From the NCBI GenBank assembly GCA_002633005.1, contig NMRA01000040.1, positions 1,071,925 to 1,135,924 on the forward strand: 64,000 nucleotides of DNA, given 5' to 3'. Made by a program: the position numbers and the translations under genes. The DNA is from Phoronis australis. Its lineage: Eukaryota; Phoronida; Phoronidae. Position 1 is the first letter of the stretch; each line of letters starts with the position of its first letter. The notes beneath the pieces were generated by a model. It did not search any database and had not been told where the DNA came from. It was given only the letters and a program-made list of their open reading frames with translations. This document shows positions 1-12,100 of the stretch, piece after piece.

Positions 1-13
1 ATGTTGTCTTCAG

Positions 14-136
14 GCACGTGCACGAGGTTACATGTCACGCCGTTTGTACTCTCGACGTCTACACAGCATCATCAAAATCCAGGCAGGTATGAGGAAGGTG
101 ATTGCCCAGAGGAAGTTTAGACGTATGAAGATTGAG
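14..136 (+). CDS. MYO7A: MYO7A exon 1 of window: last IQ motifs
   Basis: 41 codons, phase 0. The acceptor is TTGTCTTCAG and the donor GAG|GTATGT. It encodes an arginine-rich neck helix with the IQ signature [16 protein letters not shown], the calmodulin or light-chain binding site next to the lever-arm end. The frame is open upstream to the acceptor, so it is an internal exon and not a start. It corresponds to the fifth IQ of vertebrate MYO7A. Confidence 0.9.
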
Positions 137-3100
137 GTATGTGTGTCTGCATTTGATCATTCTTCTTTCATGTTAAAGTTATGGATTATGCAATATCCTC
201 CAAAACGCTGTTAAGAATTGTATTTAAATTGATGCTCTTTTGCAGAAGGGCTATCAAAAATAGGACTTGAGATTTTTTTTAAAAAATGAAAAGTTGCATA
301 AAATGAAAACAAATAATATTAAACTTAAAAAACTGTAATAGCATTTTGGGAATTTTGTCTTAAACATTTGTATCATACGAAATTTGGTCATGTTATTGCT
401 AAGATTTGCCCTTGTTTTTTTGCTAAATATTACTTTAAAAACTTGGTCACGTGACCCAATTAATGACAGATTGCTTTAGACAATAAAACTCTTTAAAGAG
501 GCATGCAAAGCGAAAGCTCTTCAAAAATATCTTTTAAACAATTCGTGACGAAAGTACCATGTCGCAACATCTAGTACCAGAGTAATTCATTTTCCCCTGT
601 AAGAAAATTTCTAGAAAAAAACTCAAAATTCACGATTTTTGAAATAGGCGCAATGGAAAAACTCTGTGGTTACCATAGAGTTTCTAATCACCCTCCCACT
701 TATGACAAATGCGCTCACAGTCAGTTGCTTGAAGTCGCTTGAGGTCAAAGGTCATACTTTCAATTTAAGGGAAATGTGCTTCTTCTATGTCTTGCCATAC
801 CAAATAAGGAGACGTGCTTTGTCTTGTGGGGGAAAAATCGACAAAGCGACGAGCAGCTGACAGATAGTTTTTTGAAATTTGAAACTAAAAGAAAATGCTG
901 TGGTATCAACAGAAATTAAAAAATCTTTACGAACAAACCGTAAAAATACCTGGTGAGCAGTTGAATTCTGTCTCAGTGGCAGAGAACCACATTCAATATT
1001 GCAATTTAGTCCGTTTATCGCATTCCAGGCCTCTTTAAGCTTTCTCCTTTCAGAAGATGTATACTTTCTAGAGTTAAGTTACACAGTTTGGTAGATATTT
1101 GGCTGAGTACACAGACTTGTTTATAAGGTCCTGCCTAACTTTAAGTATACAGTCTTCCTTGGTGAATGCGTTTTGGTTTATTCTTCTTTTGGTGTTTCAT
1201 TGCTTTATCTTGGCAAATTCTGCAGCACAAGAAATGTGAAGGTTGTTCCAGCAAAATCCGTATGGGAAGGGGGGGGGACAGCAGTTAAACAGTACACACC
1301 ATGGATTTTTGCACATTTTGAATTAATGGTGGCCACAGACTAAATGTATGACGTAAAATTTAGCTAAACCCATGTTTATTTTGTGTAATTAGCTCGAAAT
1401 TTTGATTTTTCTTTCAATTTTGCCAATTTTCACATTTCCCGCCATGTGACGTCATGGGTTGAACACAAGAGATCAGTGACTAGCATTGAACAAACGCGGA
1501 GACCAGGGAATTTGAAAGTGACGACGATTGTGAGCAAGAATTGAATGAATACTATGAAGAAACGTATGGGAATGGTGGCCAGGATGAGGAAATGGGGTTG
1601 CATGAAAGCGAGAACAAGTTTAATGTGCTTCCGGCTGCGTACTTTTCTACTTCGAGCCTTATGAACTGGATCCTCCCGTGAGAGAAGCGGCCTCGGGCTC
1701 GGCGAGTCAACCCAGTCATCCAACAGACGATCCTGAATTAAGAGCTGATGTTTCTGAATGATAAATATTGTCCTTTATTGAACCAGGCCTTCATCGTAAC
1801 GTCTTCTGTGACTGGAGTCGAAACACGAGTCCTCAAAGTGGGCAGAACACAGAGTGGCCCCGGACCGAATCGCTTGGTCCACGATGACGTCCCACACTCT
1901 CGTTTGGCGCACGAAGCCATGCCACTTCTGCACAACTTTGGTGTCCTTCGGAACACCGAGACGTTTTCCGCCTGGCTGCTGTTGCTGCAGCCTCTGGAAA
2001 CACATCTTTTGATCCCTCTACGAACCTTCCCGACGCTAAATGTACTTTGCTTCCTCTTCACTCTATACTCTTTGTCTCTAATCCGAACGGTATGGCGAAC
2101 GACTTGGGTTCAACCCATGACGTTGTAATAATTATTTTTTTTTTCAATTTTTGCGTGTTTCTTTATGAGATGTGCACTAAAGACACTGAAATCAAGTAAG
2201 ATATAATAATAAAATTTATTTTGAGGTACTAGAGTCATGTTGTGTACACTTTAAAATAACAAATTATGGGTGGTTGCCTTCTGAAGGAAATTTTTATTAT
2301 GGATGGTCCTTCTTGAAAGAAGTAAATCATTTAAAGTGGGTGCTATTGTTTGTCTGGTAATTATGTCAGGTGGCTGTTTTCATCCAAACACTAACCTCAA
2401 GAGTCTCTCAAAAAAGTTCAAAACTCACCAGGAATTCAGTTAGCAGATACCCAAAATATTGAAAATAACAAGACAAACCCATGTTGCTAGTGTACAGTGT
2501 GCACAGTATGTGTATGATTGTACACTGAGCCATTACTCAAGTCATGGGCAACTTGATTGTAGGCACTTGTTGTAAAGCCATATTAGAATGAAAATTACTG
2601 CAACATCAAACTGGTGCTAACACATCTAAGAAAATCTGATGAATTTCTAATAAAAAGTATGAGTAGTCATATGGACAAGTTTCAATATTCACTTAGTGTA
2701 GCAGCCTAAAAGTATTTGTGGAAACACTTTGAGATTCGTGAATTCATAAAATTGATAAAATGTTATTGAAATTACCGACACCTGGTGGACAGAGACACCT
2801 GATGGCTGCTAAGAGTACTGCTCACAGATGTCTTTGAAAAGCAAGTTTCTGGTAACTGACATGAGTTGTGATATCACATGGAATTTTTCTTCACTCACAA
2901 AAACTTTTGTAGTTGCATATATTCGGTATCACGCCATGTGTTTGTCCGACGGTCTGTTGATATGTCATTATCATTTCTTGTCCGTAAATTATCTCAAGAA
3001 CCGCTTGACGGATTATGATGAAATTTTGTATAGAGGTACTGTGCGGGGATGCGCCAGCATCAGTCGATTTTTAGATGGATTTTGCTTCCGTGGTACTCCA

Positions 3101-6100
3101 TGTTGAACGTTTTAGTTTTTGACAAGCCATTCCTTGTGCATCGATTATCTCAAAAACTGCTTGACGGATCACAATGAAATTCGATACAGAGGCATATGGG
3201 GAGAATGTGCCGGCACCAGTCGATTTGGACGGGTTCAACTACTGTGACATCCCCTTTTAGTGTTTGACTTCTCAAGGCATTCCTTGTCCGTCAATTATCT
3301 TGAAACCGCTTAACAGATTATGATGACATTTGGCTCAGAGATACTCCAGTCAATTTTCAGACAGATTTGCTTACCGTAGCAACCCCTGCTGGCCATTTTA
3401 ATTTTTGACAAGACAGGTTGATTATTTCAAAAACTGCTAGGCACAACTGGATGAAATTTAGCACAAATGCAGGAATGGATGCATTGACAGCAGTTGGTTT
3501 TTGTCTTGATTTGACCACCCTCTTGGCCACTTTAGTTTTTGGAAACATTTGACAAGATAGCTAGTTCTTGTCTGTCAAACATCTAAGTATTTAACTGATC
3601 ATGCATGATGCGTGTCTTAGAGACAATTTGTTTACAAGTGTTGCTCCTTCTTGTAGCAAATTTGAAATAATGATCCCCTCTTGTATCTGCCATTTGCAAT
3701 GCACTCGAAAGGCGCATACCAACATTCTTGTTCATTAATCGCTATTCACTGGAAAGCATGTGTGAGTTTTTATTCCTTGCCTGGGAGGGAGCTGGTGTTG
3801 TGTCTGCTGGACCGTTGTTGGCTAAGGAAACATTGAAGATCAAAAATATCTAAAGAAAATAAAACCTAACATGCACATTACCATGTATAATTGAAGCATA
3901 ATTTAAAAATATCATGGGTGGTTGCATTTTATATTTCATGCGGATTAAAAATTGTGGGTGGTGGGTTGGAGAAATAAACGAAAAGTATGCGCGGTGGGTG
4001 AAAAATGAACATGCCTTCCCCCTCCCATACGTTTTTTACTGGAACAACCCTAAGGAAGATTTGTGACATAATCTGTTCATTTGCAAAACCAGTAAAATGT
4101 TGCTTTTGGCTTCTAGTTAACAGCTTCCATTTTGTGTTAATGATTCTGCTGAAATTTTGATGATTTTCACTTGTGGAATGTGTAGTCCCATTAGTTAACA
4201 TGTTGTTTAACATTAAACATGGAGTCAGTTTGAAGTGCATACTACATTGTTTATTGTAGCACAAGAAGCGCATGGAGGCTGAACGTCTCAAGAGGGAAGA
4301 AGAGGAACTGCTAAAGAAGAAGATGAATGCAAAGAAAGCTAAACTGGAGGCTGAGCGGTTACACAAGGTTGGTTTTGTTGCCTCTGATTACCTGATTGAC
4401 AACTCAATGCAAGAAGTTTAGGAAGCGATAAAATAATACTTGTTGTTTAGTAATAAATTCTTGTCTTCGATATGTTTATCACAAAAATTCCCTTATCTTT
4501 GTACTGCCATACTCATCCGGGTTACTGCCCAGGGCGCTTAAATTGGGAATTTAAAAAACGGGGTGGGCGGTAAGTCAAGCACGGGCAGATCAAATCGTCA
4601 TGTATTGCTGCGGGAAGCTGGTAATTTTGTAAAGATATGCTGCCGCTAGTTACTTTGGCAACCGAACATGTGCTGATGATTGACAGCCGGTCTTTCTTCT
4701 AAATACTTTGTACCTAGTTTGAACAATGTAACATTTTGTATACATTGTATATTTCTTTCTGTGTTGAAGAGCTAACACCGACCTAGAATTTGTTCAAAGC
4801 CCGATACTACTATTAGGCAATAGGGGCTTCAAAAATAATGAAGCAAAAACACATCTTGTAAAAAAGCAAAAACACATCATGTAAAAAGTCATCAGGCAAG
4901 TCAAGAGTAAAAATAAGGTTTTGGCCACGTAGATGTGGGTAGAATGTTCGACTTGCGCTTAATTACAAGTTGATTTCTTGCGCTGTTGCTTGTGGTTGGA
5001 CACTTCCATTTTGGTGTCAGGAGTGAGTCATTAAAAACATGCATTTAACAAAGACGCTGAACAATAGCCCATGTCTGCTTGTATTCAAAACAATTTGTCC
5101 AAAATACTGTCGGTGGAGTTTCTAAAATCGTTGGTCGTGTACCAGCCGAATTTGGTCGTGTTTTTTTATTTCATTGCTCTGGGTGCTGATGTTTCGTGTA
5201 CTGTCACGGGGAATCCAGAAAGGTAGGCGACGGACTTGAAATTCTTGTCAAGTTCGGCTTTTTTGGTTCTTCCACGGCAATGAAATACATTCGACAAGTG
5301 CTGTCTCAGTGATCAGTACATGCTGACAGAAGTTCCACGCGTGAGTCAAAGGAAGTAATTGCGTTTCCTTCAGTAAAGAGCATGAGAATGTGGGTATTTT
5401 ATCGCCACAGTAAAGTAAGTTGCCGGTTCCGCTAAAACTGATTGTCATTGAAGGGCAAGTGAGTTGCACACGCTTTGGAATCTTAGTTTTGCGAGACGGA
5501 ACGTTCACAAAAGCACACACACTTTTAAGGAGGTCTTGATCATAAAAAATTGGGGGTGGGCGGTAAGTCGAGCATGGGCGCTTAAAAATGAAAAATTGAA
5601 AATTTTGGGGGTGGGCGGTAAGCCAGACGTTTACGGTAATTTCTTTGCCAAGGTAAGATATTGTAAGGTGCAGAAGGGCAGTTAGACCTGATATATTTCT
5701 AACTAATAGGCCCATAACATGTTATAACTGTAGGTTGCATTGTTTGATATGTAAATGTTGGCCACAGTGTGGGTTAATCTGCAATGTCACATGACAATGT
5801 ATTTCTGCAGGAGCGTTTAGCTCGTATTCATGAAGATGTGTTGCGGGATGAAGCCTTACAGAAGAAACAAGATGAAGAAAAGAAACGACAGCTGGAGATG
5901 GCTGAAGAGAGACGTAACAAACCTGTCGATGAGAGCAAAGTGGTAAACTATATCAACACATACATGCTTTTTGGAAGCTTTATAAATTTGACGTTGCCCA
6001 TTTAAATTTTCTTGGCACACAGTTTACTGTTTCACTTGTTTATATAGTAGCTGTTAGCTTTGTTATTAATGCAGTATTTAAGATCATTTAAATGCAAAAC

Positions 6101-9100
6101 TTTTGTTCATTCAGTGTAGTTAAAAGTGCTAATGATAATAATCATACCTAGCTGTAGGGTTTATATGTAAGTTAGAGTTGAATAAATGCAAGAATTAATG
6201 TAAGCTCAGCTGTTACATTTTTCTAAAAAAATGTGTTGCAATTCTTTTGTGTGTAACTGTATCTGTTGCCATTAAAAGCAGCTGAAATCAACTTTACTGT
6301 TTGATATGGGCTCTTAGCATCATAGCAAGTCTTTGAATTGATATATTTCTGTTTTCTTTCTTGTCAGGTTGATGACCTGTTTGGTTTCATCAATGCAGAG
6401 CCTGGCCAGGGTATGCAGCCTGACAGGTTTGGGGTAAGTGGGAAGTGAGACATGGCTGTTGACTTTTGATAGCTTCATGTATAACTAAGTACACTGACTA
6501 CAGCATGTACTTATGTTTGTTTGAGTCTTCTTACTGTTCTTTCGTGCCTGTACTCTACTTAATGTCAGCGTCTACCATTGAGTGAAAGCTAAATGTCTTA
6601 ATTTATGTTTTGTTCTTGCTTTGTCAAGAAAACTGTTTCTTTCAATTCAAGATGGTACAAATATATGCAGTCAACGAGGTAAAAACATGTAGACTGGGGA
6701 ACCGGTCTATAAAAAATTGCGTGATATTAATTTGATAGCAGGTTGTAATGGCAATAAGTAAATGTATTATATTGAAGGGATAATTGGGTTATTTAGAATA
6801 TTTACACCTAGAAACATTTCCTTGTGAGGAGACAAGACTCGTATGAAGAAGATTGTTTATTGATAAGGCTGCAGCTAATTTACGCAAAGTTGAATACTAT
6901 TGTAACTAGAGTTACATTCCCTTGTAATGATAGTTACTGCCATCCATGGATTAAAGTAGTTTTATCAATGGAATTTTTTGTTTGCTTTTAACTCTTCAGT
7001 TTCTGGTTCATTTCCTTACCTTGGGATTACTAATGCTTATCATTTTACCTCGGTTAATTAGGCAAAATTTCATCTCTCAAAATCATGTCTTTTGTTTGCA
7101 TCGGTGCTCACAGCAAAATATCAGTAACACTTTAGAGTTTACTGAACACAAAGACCTTTCTGCGCTTGTGTTGTTTGTCTTCCTGTCTCACCATCTTCAC
7201 TTTCAGAAGGCGGATGCTAACTATGTGCAGCAGTTGTTTGATTCAGTATTCTCTGATGAGGAGGTAGAGCTGCACTGCTTTTTGCACAGTTATTGACGCT
7301 ATGTCGTGTTGACAATTCATGCCACTTGTCTTTCTTTGCTTTCTGAGATGCTTCTGTACAACAAGGTTTCTTCAATTTAGACAATAGTTAGGAGGCAAAT
7401 TGGAATTTCAAGAAAGTAGTTATTAGCTCGGCTTATGTAAAAACAGGGAAACTGTTAAGCTTTAGAAGCAGTGTGTTGCCAGCTTTTGGGAAACATGGCT
7501 TATTTTGGCTGTTGTGTTTTGTATGGAATTGAAGAAGCTTTACTGTTGTGTCAGTTACAGTCAAATGAAAATTTGTGCAATGTTCTATTCAGGTCTTTTC
7601 AACATTGCAAGTTTTACGTTTAAATTGAACCTAAAATTTTGAGTGGAAGCAACGATAATCTTGAAGAAATGACATTCTTTCAAAAACATTGTGAAAGAAG
7701 CATCTTGGTGTTTCAAAGAAAATTTGATTAACATTGCACATTTAACCCTGCGCTTTTTGTTAAGTCATCTTGAAGCTTGTACTTTGCCTCTCTCACTTCA
7801 CCTTTGTATTTTGTCCAGGTTGCAAACTGCTATTGTAAACTTTGAGCGGTAGCATTGTTAGAAAGGAAATGACGAAACTTTTAACTAGCACTTTACAGTT
7901 ATATTGGCATATATACACAACAGATACGTCAGACGTTGCATTGATGATGCTTCGCTGAAGTTAAGTGAAATGTTTAATATGTATGCTTATACATGGACAT
8001 GCAACTGATTCTTAAATGTTTTTGTGTATTTTCTTAGTAAAAAAACACTTGCTATGTTTTGGCATTGTGAGATTACCTTAAAAAAATATCCGACACTTAA
8101 GTACTTCACATTGACATCTCCAGCTGGTTGTTATGCAATGATTAAGTCAAAGTGCATTTGAGAAGTAACAATTATTAGTCAGGTGTATGTGAATATACAG
8201 TACTTGTACGGACATCGTAGCAGAGGGCAGGACACATGTTTTGATTTTTCAATTAGCTGGAGATGTTATGCAGCCTAAGTGTCATGGGATTCTCCACACC
8301 CACTGGACTAGCTGTTCTTCTATCCCAAAGTCTCTCATTTTCAACAGAAATCTAATAATATGAGAATTATTTTAAAACTGTAAGTGGGTTAAACTGTACT
8401 GGCTTTTGTTAGTCTTTGACAGAACATGCTACTCTTGGTAAACTTGTGTAATTGATCGGTTTTTGGTAATCACCATTGTAGGACCTTCCTATCAAGCGCG
8501 ACCAGAATGGCTTTGAGCTGATCAATTCCATTCAGCTACCACCAGATGAGGAGGACATCTCTGAGTATAAGTTCAACAAGTTTGCCGCCACCTATTTCCA
8601 GAACAACGCCACACCCACATACATTCGGCGTGCTCTAAAGTCGTCGCTGCTGCCTCTGAAAAACGAGGGTGACCAGCTGGTGGGTGTTTGGTTGCTGTTC
8701 TTTTTCTACACCAAATAGCAAACAGTAGCCTGTTGGCATTTAAAAAAAGAGTGCAGGTGGTCTGAGGTCTGATGTTTGCGGTGCATCAGACGTGCACGGG
8801 CCTCATGGTTGGGCCTATTACTCAAAACGTGTAAGCTGAAAATACGTAAGTCTCGTTATCGATCAGAGGTTCTTCGTTGAGGAAGTTTTCAAGTCTGGCT
8901 ATCTCCTTTAGGAAAACAGACAGACTTTCCACAATATGTTGTAGGCATGTAACAGTGCCATCCAGTAGGTTACTCATTAGCCTATGAAATGCTGGTAAAG
9001 ACTCTACCAGGTGTTTAGGTGTTTCAACGTCATTGCCACACTCAGGACACACTGGGCTTCCCATATGCACAGTAATGTGTCTGTGTCGGGCTACGATGCA

Positions 9101-12100
9101 GTGGCCCATCAAAATCTGAATGATGTGTCTTACGCCCAATCTAACAAGACTTTGATCATTTTGGGAAAATTCTCCTTGGTTTCTCTGTAGGATTTAAGCG
9201 ATGCCCACCGGGCTGCTGACTGGGTATGTTGTGTAGACTCATCCTGCAACAGGATATTGGGACAGTAGGTTTACGTACACAATGCTGAATGCTGGCTCCT
9301 ATCTTTGCGAGTCTGTCTGCATTTTCATTGCTATCAATTCCCTCATGGGCCGTGACCCATTGTATATTGATGGTTCTTCAAATTGCAAGCCAGTTAACCT
9401 CATTGGCATTTGATTTGGTGTAAGATTTCTGTTTCCTAGATAATTGCTGGACTTTTTGCTGGGACAGAAAGATGGTAATTGATTGTGATAAAAGAGTTAC
9501 AGTCATATTTACATTTAGTAGTAAGTAATGTTTTGTTCTCGTAAAGGAGTACCGTCATGTTGGAATGTCCCCATGACCATTTCATCTCAATTACCATGTG
9601 CATGTAATGTTTAGTGAAATGAGCCTCGTGTTTTTTAGGCTGTTTCTAAGGTTGAACTAAGTTTTTCAGCATAGATCTACAGAAAAATAGGTGGACACTG
9701 ATATTCAGTTTGTTCAGACTAAGCTGTGGTTGTAATTTCTGGTGCATGTTGCAGGCTGCTCTGGCTGTCTGGATCACAATCTTGCGGTTCATGGGTGACT
9801 TGCCTGAGCCAAAGTACCACACAGCCATGTCTGAGAAGGACACCACCCCTGTTATGACAAAGATCTACTCGACACTGGGACGTAAATTCAACAAGAAGGA
9901 CCTCGAAGACGCCATGGCCATGAGCCAGGAGATTGTAAATACGGGAATTTGCTCTTTACGTGCTTAAGTGCAGTGCATTGAGAGTTCGAGAATGTGTATT
10001 TTTTTTCATATGTGGTGTATGCACCTTTGTGACTCGAATCTAACATTTCTGTGATCTGTGGACAAATAACTCTATATGAGTATATCCTGCCTTAACCTGT
10101 GTGTCAGTGTTTTCTCTGTGCTTAAAGACCTATTCATTCTCCTTCAGGAGAAGGAGCCCATTCCAGTCAAGGCAGGCAAGCGAAGCATGCGTAAGAAGCT
10201 AGTGTCGCTGACACTGAAGAAGAAGTCGAAGATCACTGAGGAGGTGGCCAACAAACTACGTGACGGGGAACACACGGGCAGTGGGAATGCTCTACTGGAG
10301 GACAGACCCACTTCGAACCTGGAGAAACTCCATTTTATCATAGGTCACGGGATACTGAGGCCTGACCTGAGGTTAGTGCTTGGAAAGTTGAAAGATCTGT
10401 TGACAGGTCCAATGTGTGACAACTCTCTGATATAAAGGCCTGACCATTGCTGGTGGTAGAAAACACAAACTGTGGATCCTTGAACACTGGTAATGGCCTG
10501 TTGGTGAATAGGCCTGTATCAAACCATACACTTGGTTGATATGGGGAGTTAGGCCTTCATGTGAGTGGTGACGGATTGTTATCTTTGTTTATGTATGATA
10601 GTAATGAAACTTTGCATGGGATTTTAAAATTTTCATGAATTTTCAGCTCAATTATTTGCCGTCTATGATGTCAGCCTAGAATATATGCGATTTTTCTAGA
10701 GAGCCAGACATTTTTGTTAACTGCTGTGTTTTGTTCCAGAGACGAGATCTACTGCCAGATTTGCAAACAACTGACGCAGAACCAGTCCAAGAGTAGCCAC
10801 GCTCGTGGATGGATCCTGCTCTCACTCTGTGTTGGATGCTTTGCAGCTTCAGAAAAGGTTAGCTTGGGATGTCACCTTTTTTCTTTTCTGATGCTCACTT
10901 GGTGTCGGTTAATACTCCTATCATCTGCCTCCTTGGTTATCCTGAAATACCTGTGTTGCTGTTATGCATGAACTTGGAATCCTGCTTAATCTCAAAATTA
11001 AGCAGAAGCGAGTGTTGCGTGAACTTGGAATTGAATATTCTTTAAGGCAAAAAGGTGAAGTTTTTGTTCGGTGAAAAGAATTTTTGTAATTATTGGCCTC
11101 GAGATCAACCATTTTCTCTTTTACCGTAACTTGTGTCGCTGAACCGAAGGAATATGTGAATGGCTGAATCGATCATTGGTTGGTGAAACTGATCGCCCAT
11201 AGTTGAAAAGGTTGGTTAAAATTGACATTATTTTATTCAAGTGTAACTTGATTTAGTGCAGTGCAAATTCTTATGAACATGAACATGGTTATTTGAATGA
11301 ACTTGACAAATTGCTTTGCATATTCCAAGTTCACGCAACACTCACTTCTGCTTAATCTTGAGATTAAGCAGGATTGTAAGTTCACGCACAACATTGCTGC
11401 CTTGTTATACTGTTACCCACTGCATGATACATATACATGCTATACTAAAAAGAATATTCCTTCCTTCTGCTGTTTTATGAGAGAGAAGTATAAATCTGCC
11501 GGGCATTACCCCGGAACCCATTTTTATGCGCCCACATATTTATATGTGGACGCATTATGCCATCATCTCCGTCCGTCCGTCTGTCCGTCCGGGCGGCGTT
11601 CGTCCGGCGTCCACTGCTTTATCTCCAAAACCCTTTGACATATGTCCATGAAATTTGGCACATATGTTTCATTCATGAATGGGACGGCATGTGCGAACTT
11701 TCGGACGAATCCGACTACCGGTGTGCCCCCTAGTGGCAATTTTAGTTTTTTATGCTTACCTTTCTTTCTTCAAAAGTCCTGAACGGATTTTCATGAAATT
11801 TGGTATATAGGCACCTATTAGTGAGATGACGCGATCCTCCCGTTTTCAGATGGATTCGACATAGTTTGTGCCACCTAATGGCCATTTTTAGTGTTTTCGA
11901 GTCTGTTTTTGTGCGTCCACCCCTCTATCAACCAAACCGCTCAAAGGATGATTGTGAAAATTGGCATGTATATGCTTACTATGTAGAGGACGGTTGACGA
12001 TGCTTTTCCGATGATTTCAACTACTGTGGCGCCTCCTAGTGGCAGTTGTTTTTTTTGCGCCTATGGCTGTATCTCCTAAACCGTTCGTAGGATATTAACG

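Larger units (their letters stand above)
1241..4049. mobile_element. Old DNA transposon with about 30-bp terminal inverted repeats
   Basis: The left end (1241) reads GGTTGTTCCAGCAAAATCCG and continues TATGGGAAGGGGG. The complement of the right end (4049) reads GGTTGTTCCAGTAAAAAACG and continues TATGGGAGGGGG. This pairing supports one 2.8-kb inserted unit inside intron 1. I see no clear target duplication. It contains a THAP-domain relic (1775-2061, minus strand) and a block of degenerate tandem repeats (2960-3560), so it is either an autonomous element now decayed or a composite. The superfamily is not assigned. Confidence 0.65.
5943..8481 (+). other. Introns 3-5: no recognised elements
   Basis: Outside exons 4 and 5 this stretch is AT-rich intron with short T and A runs. 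I found no repeat pair, inverted repeat or coding relic in it. Confidence 0.5.
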
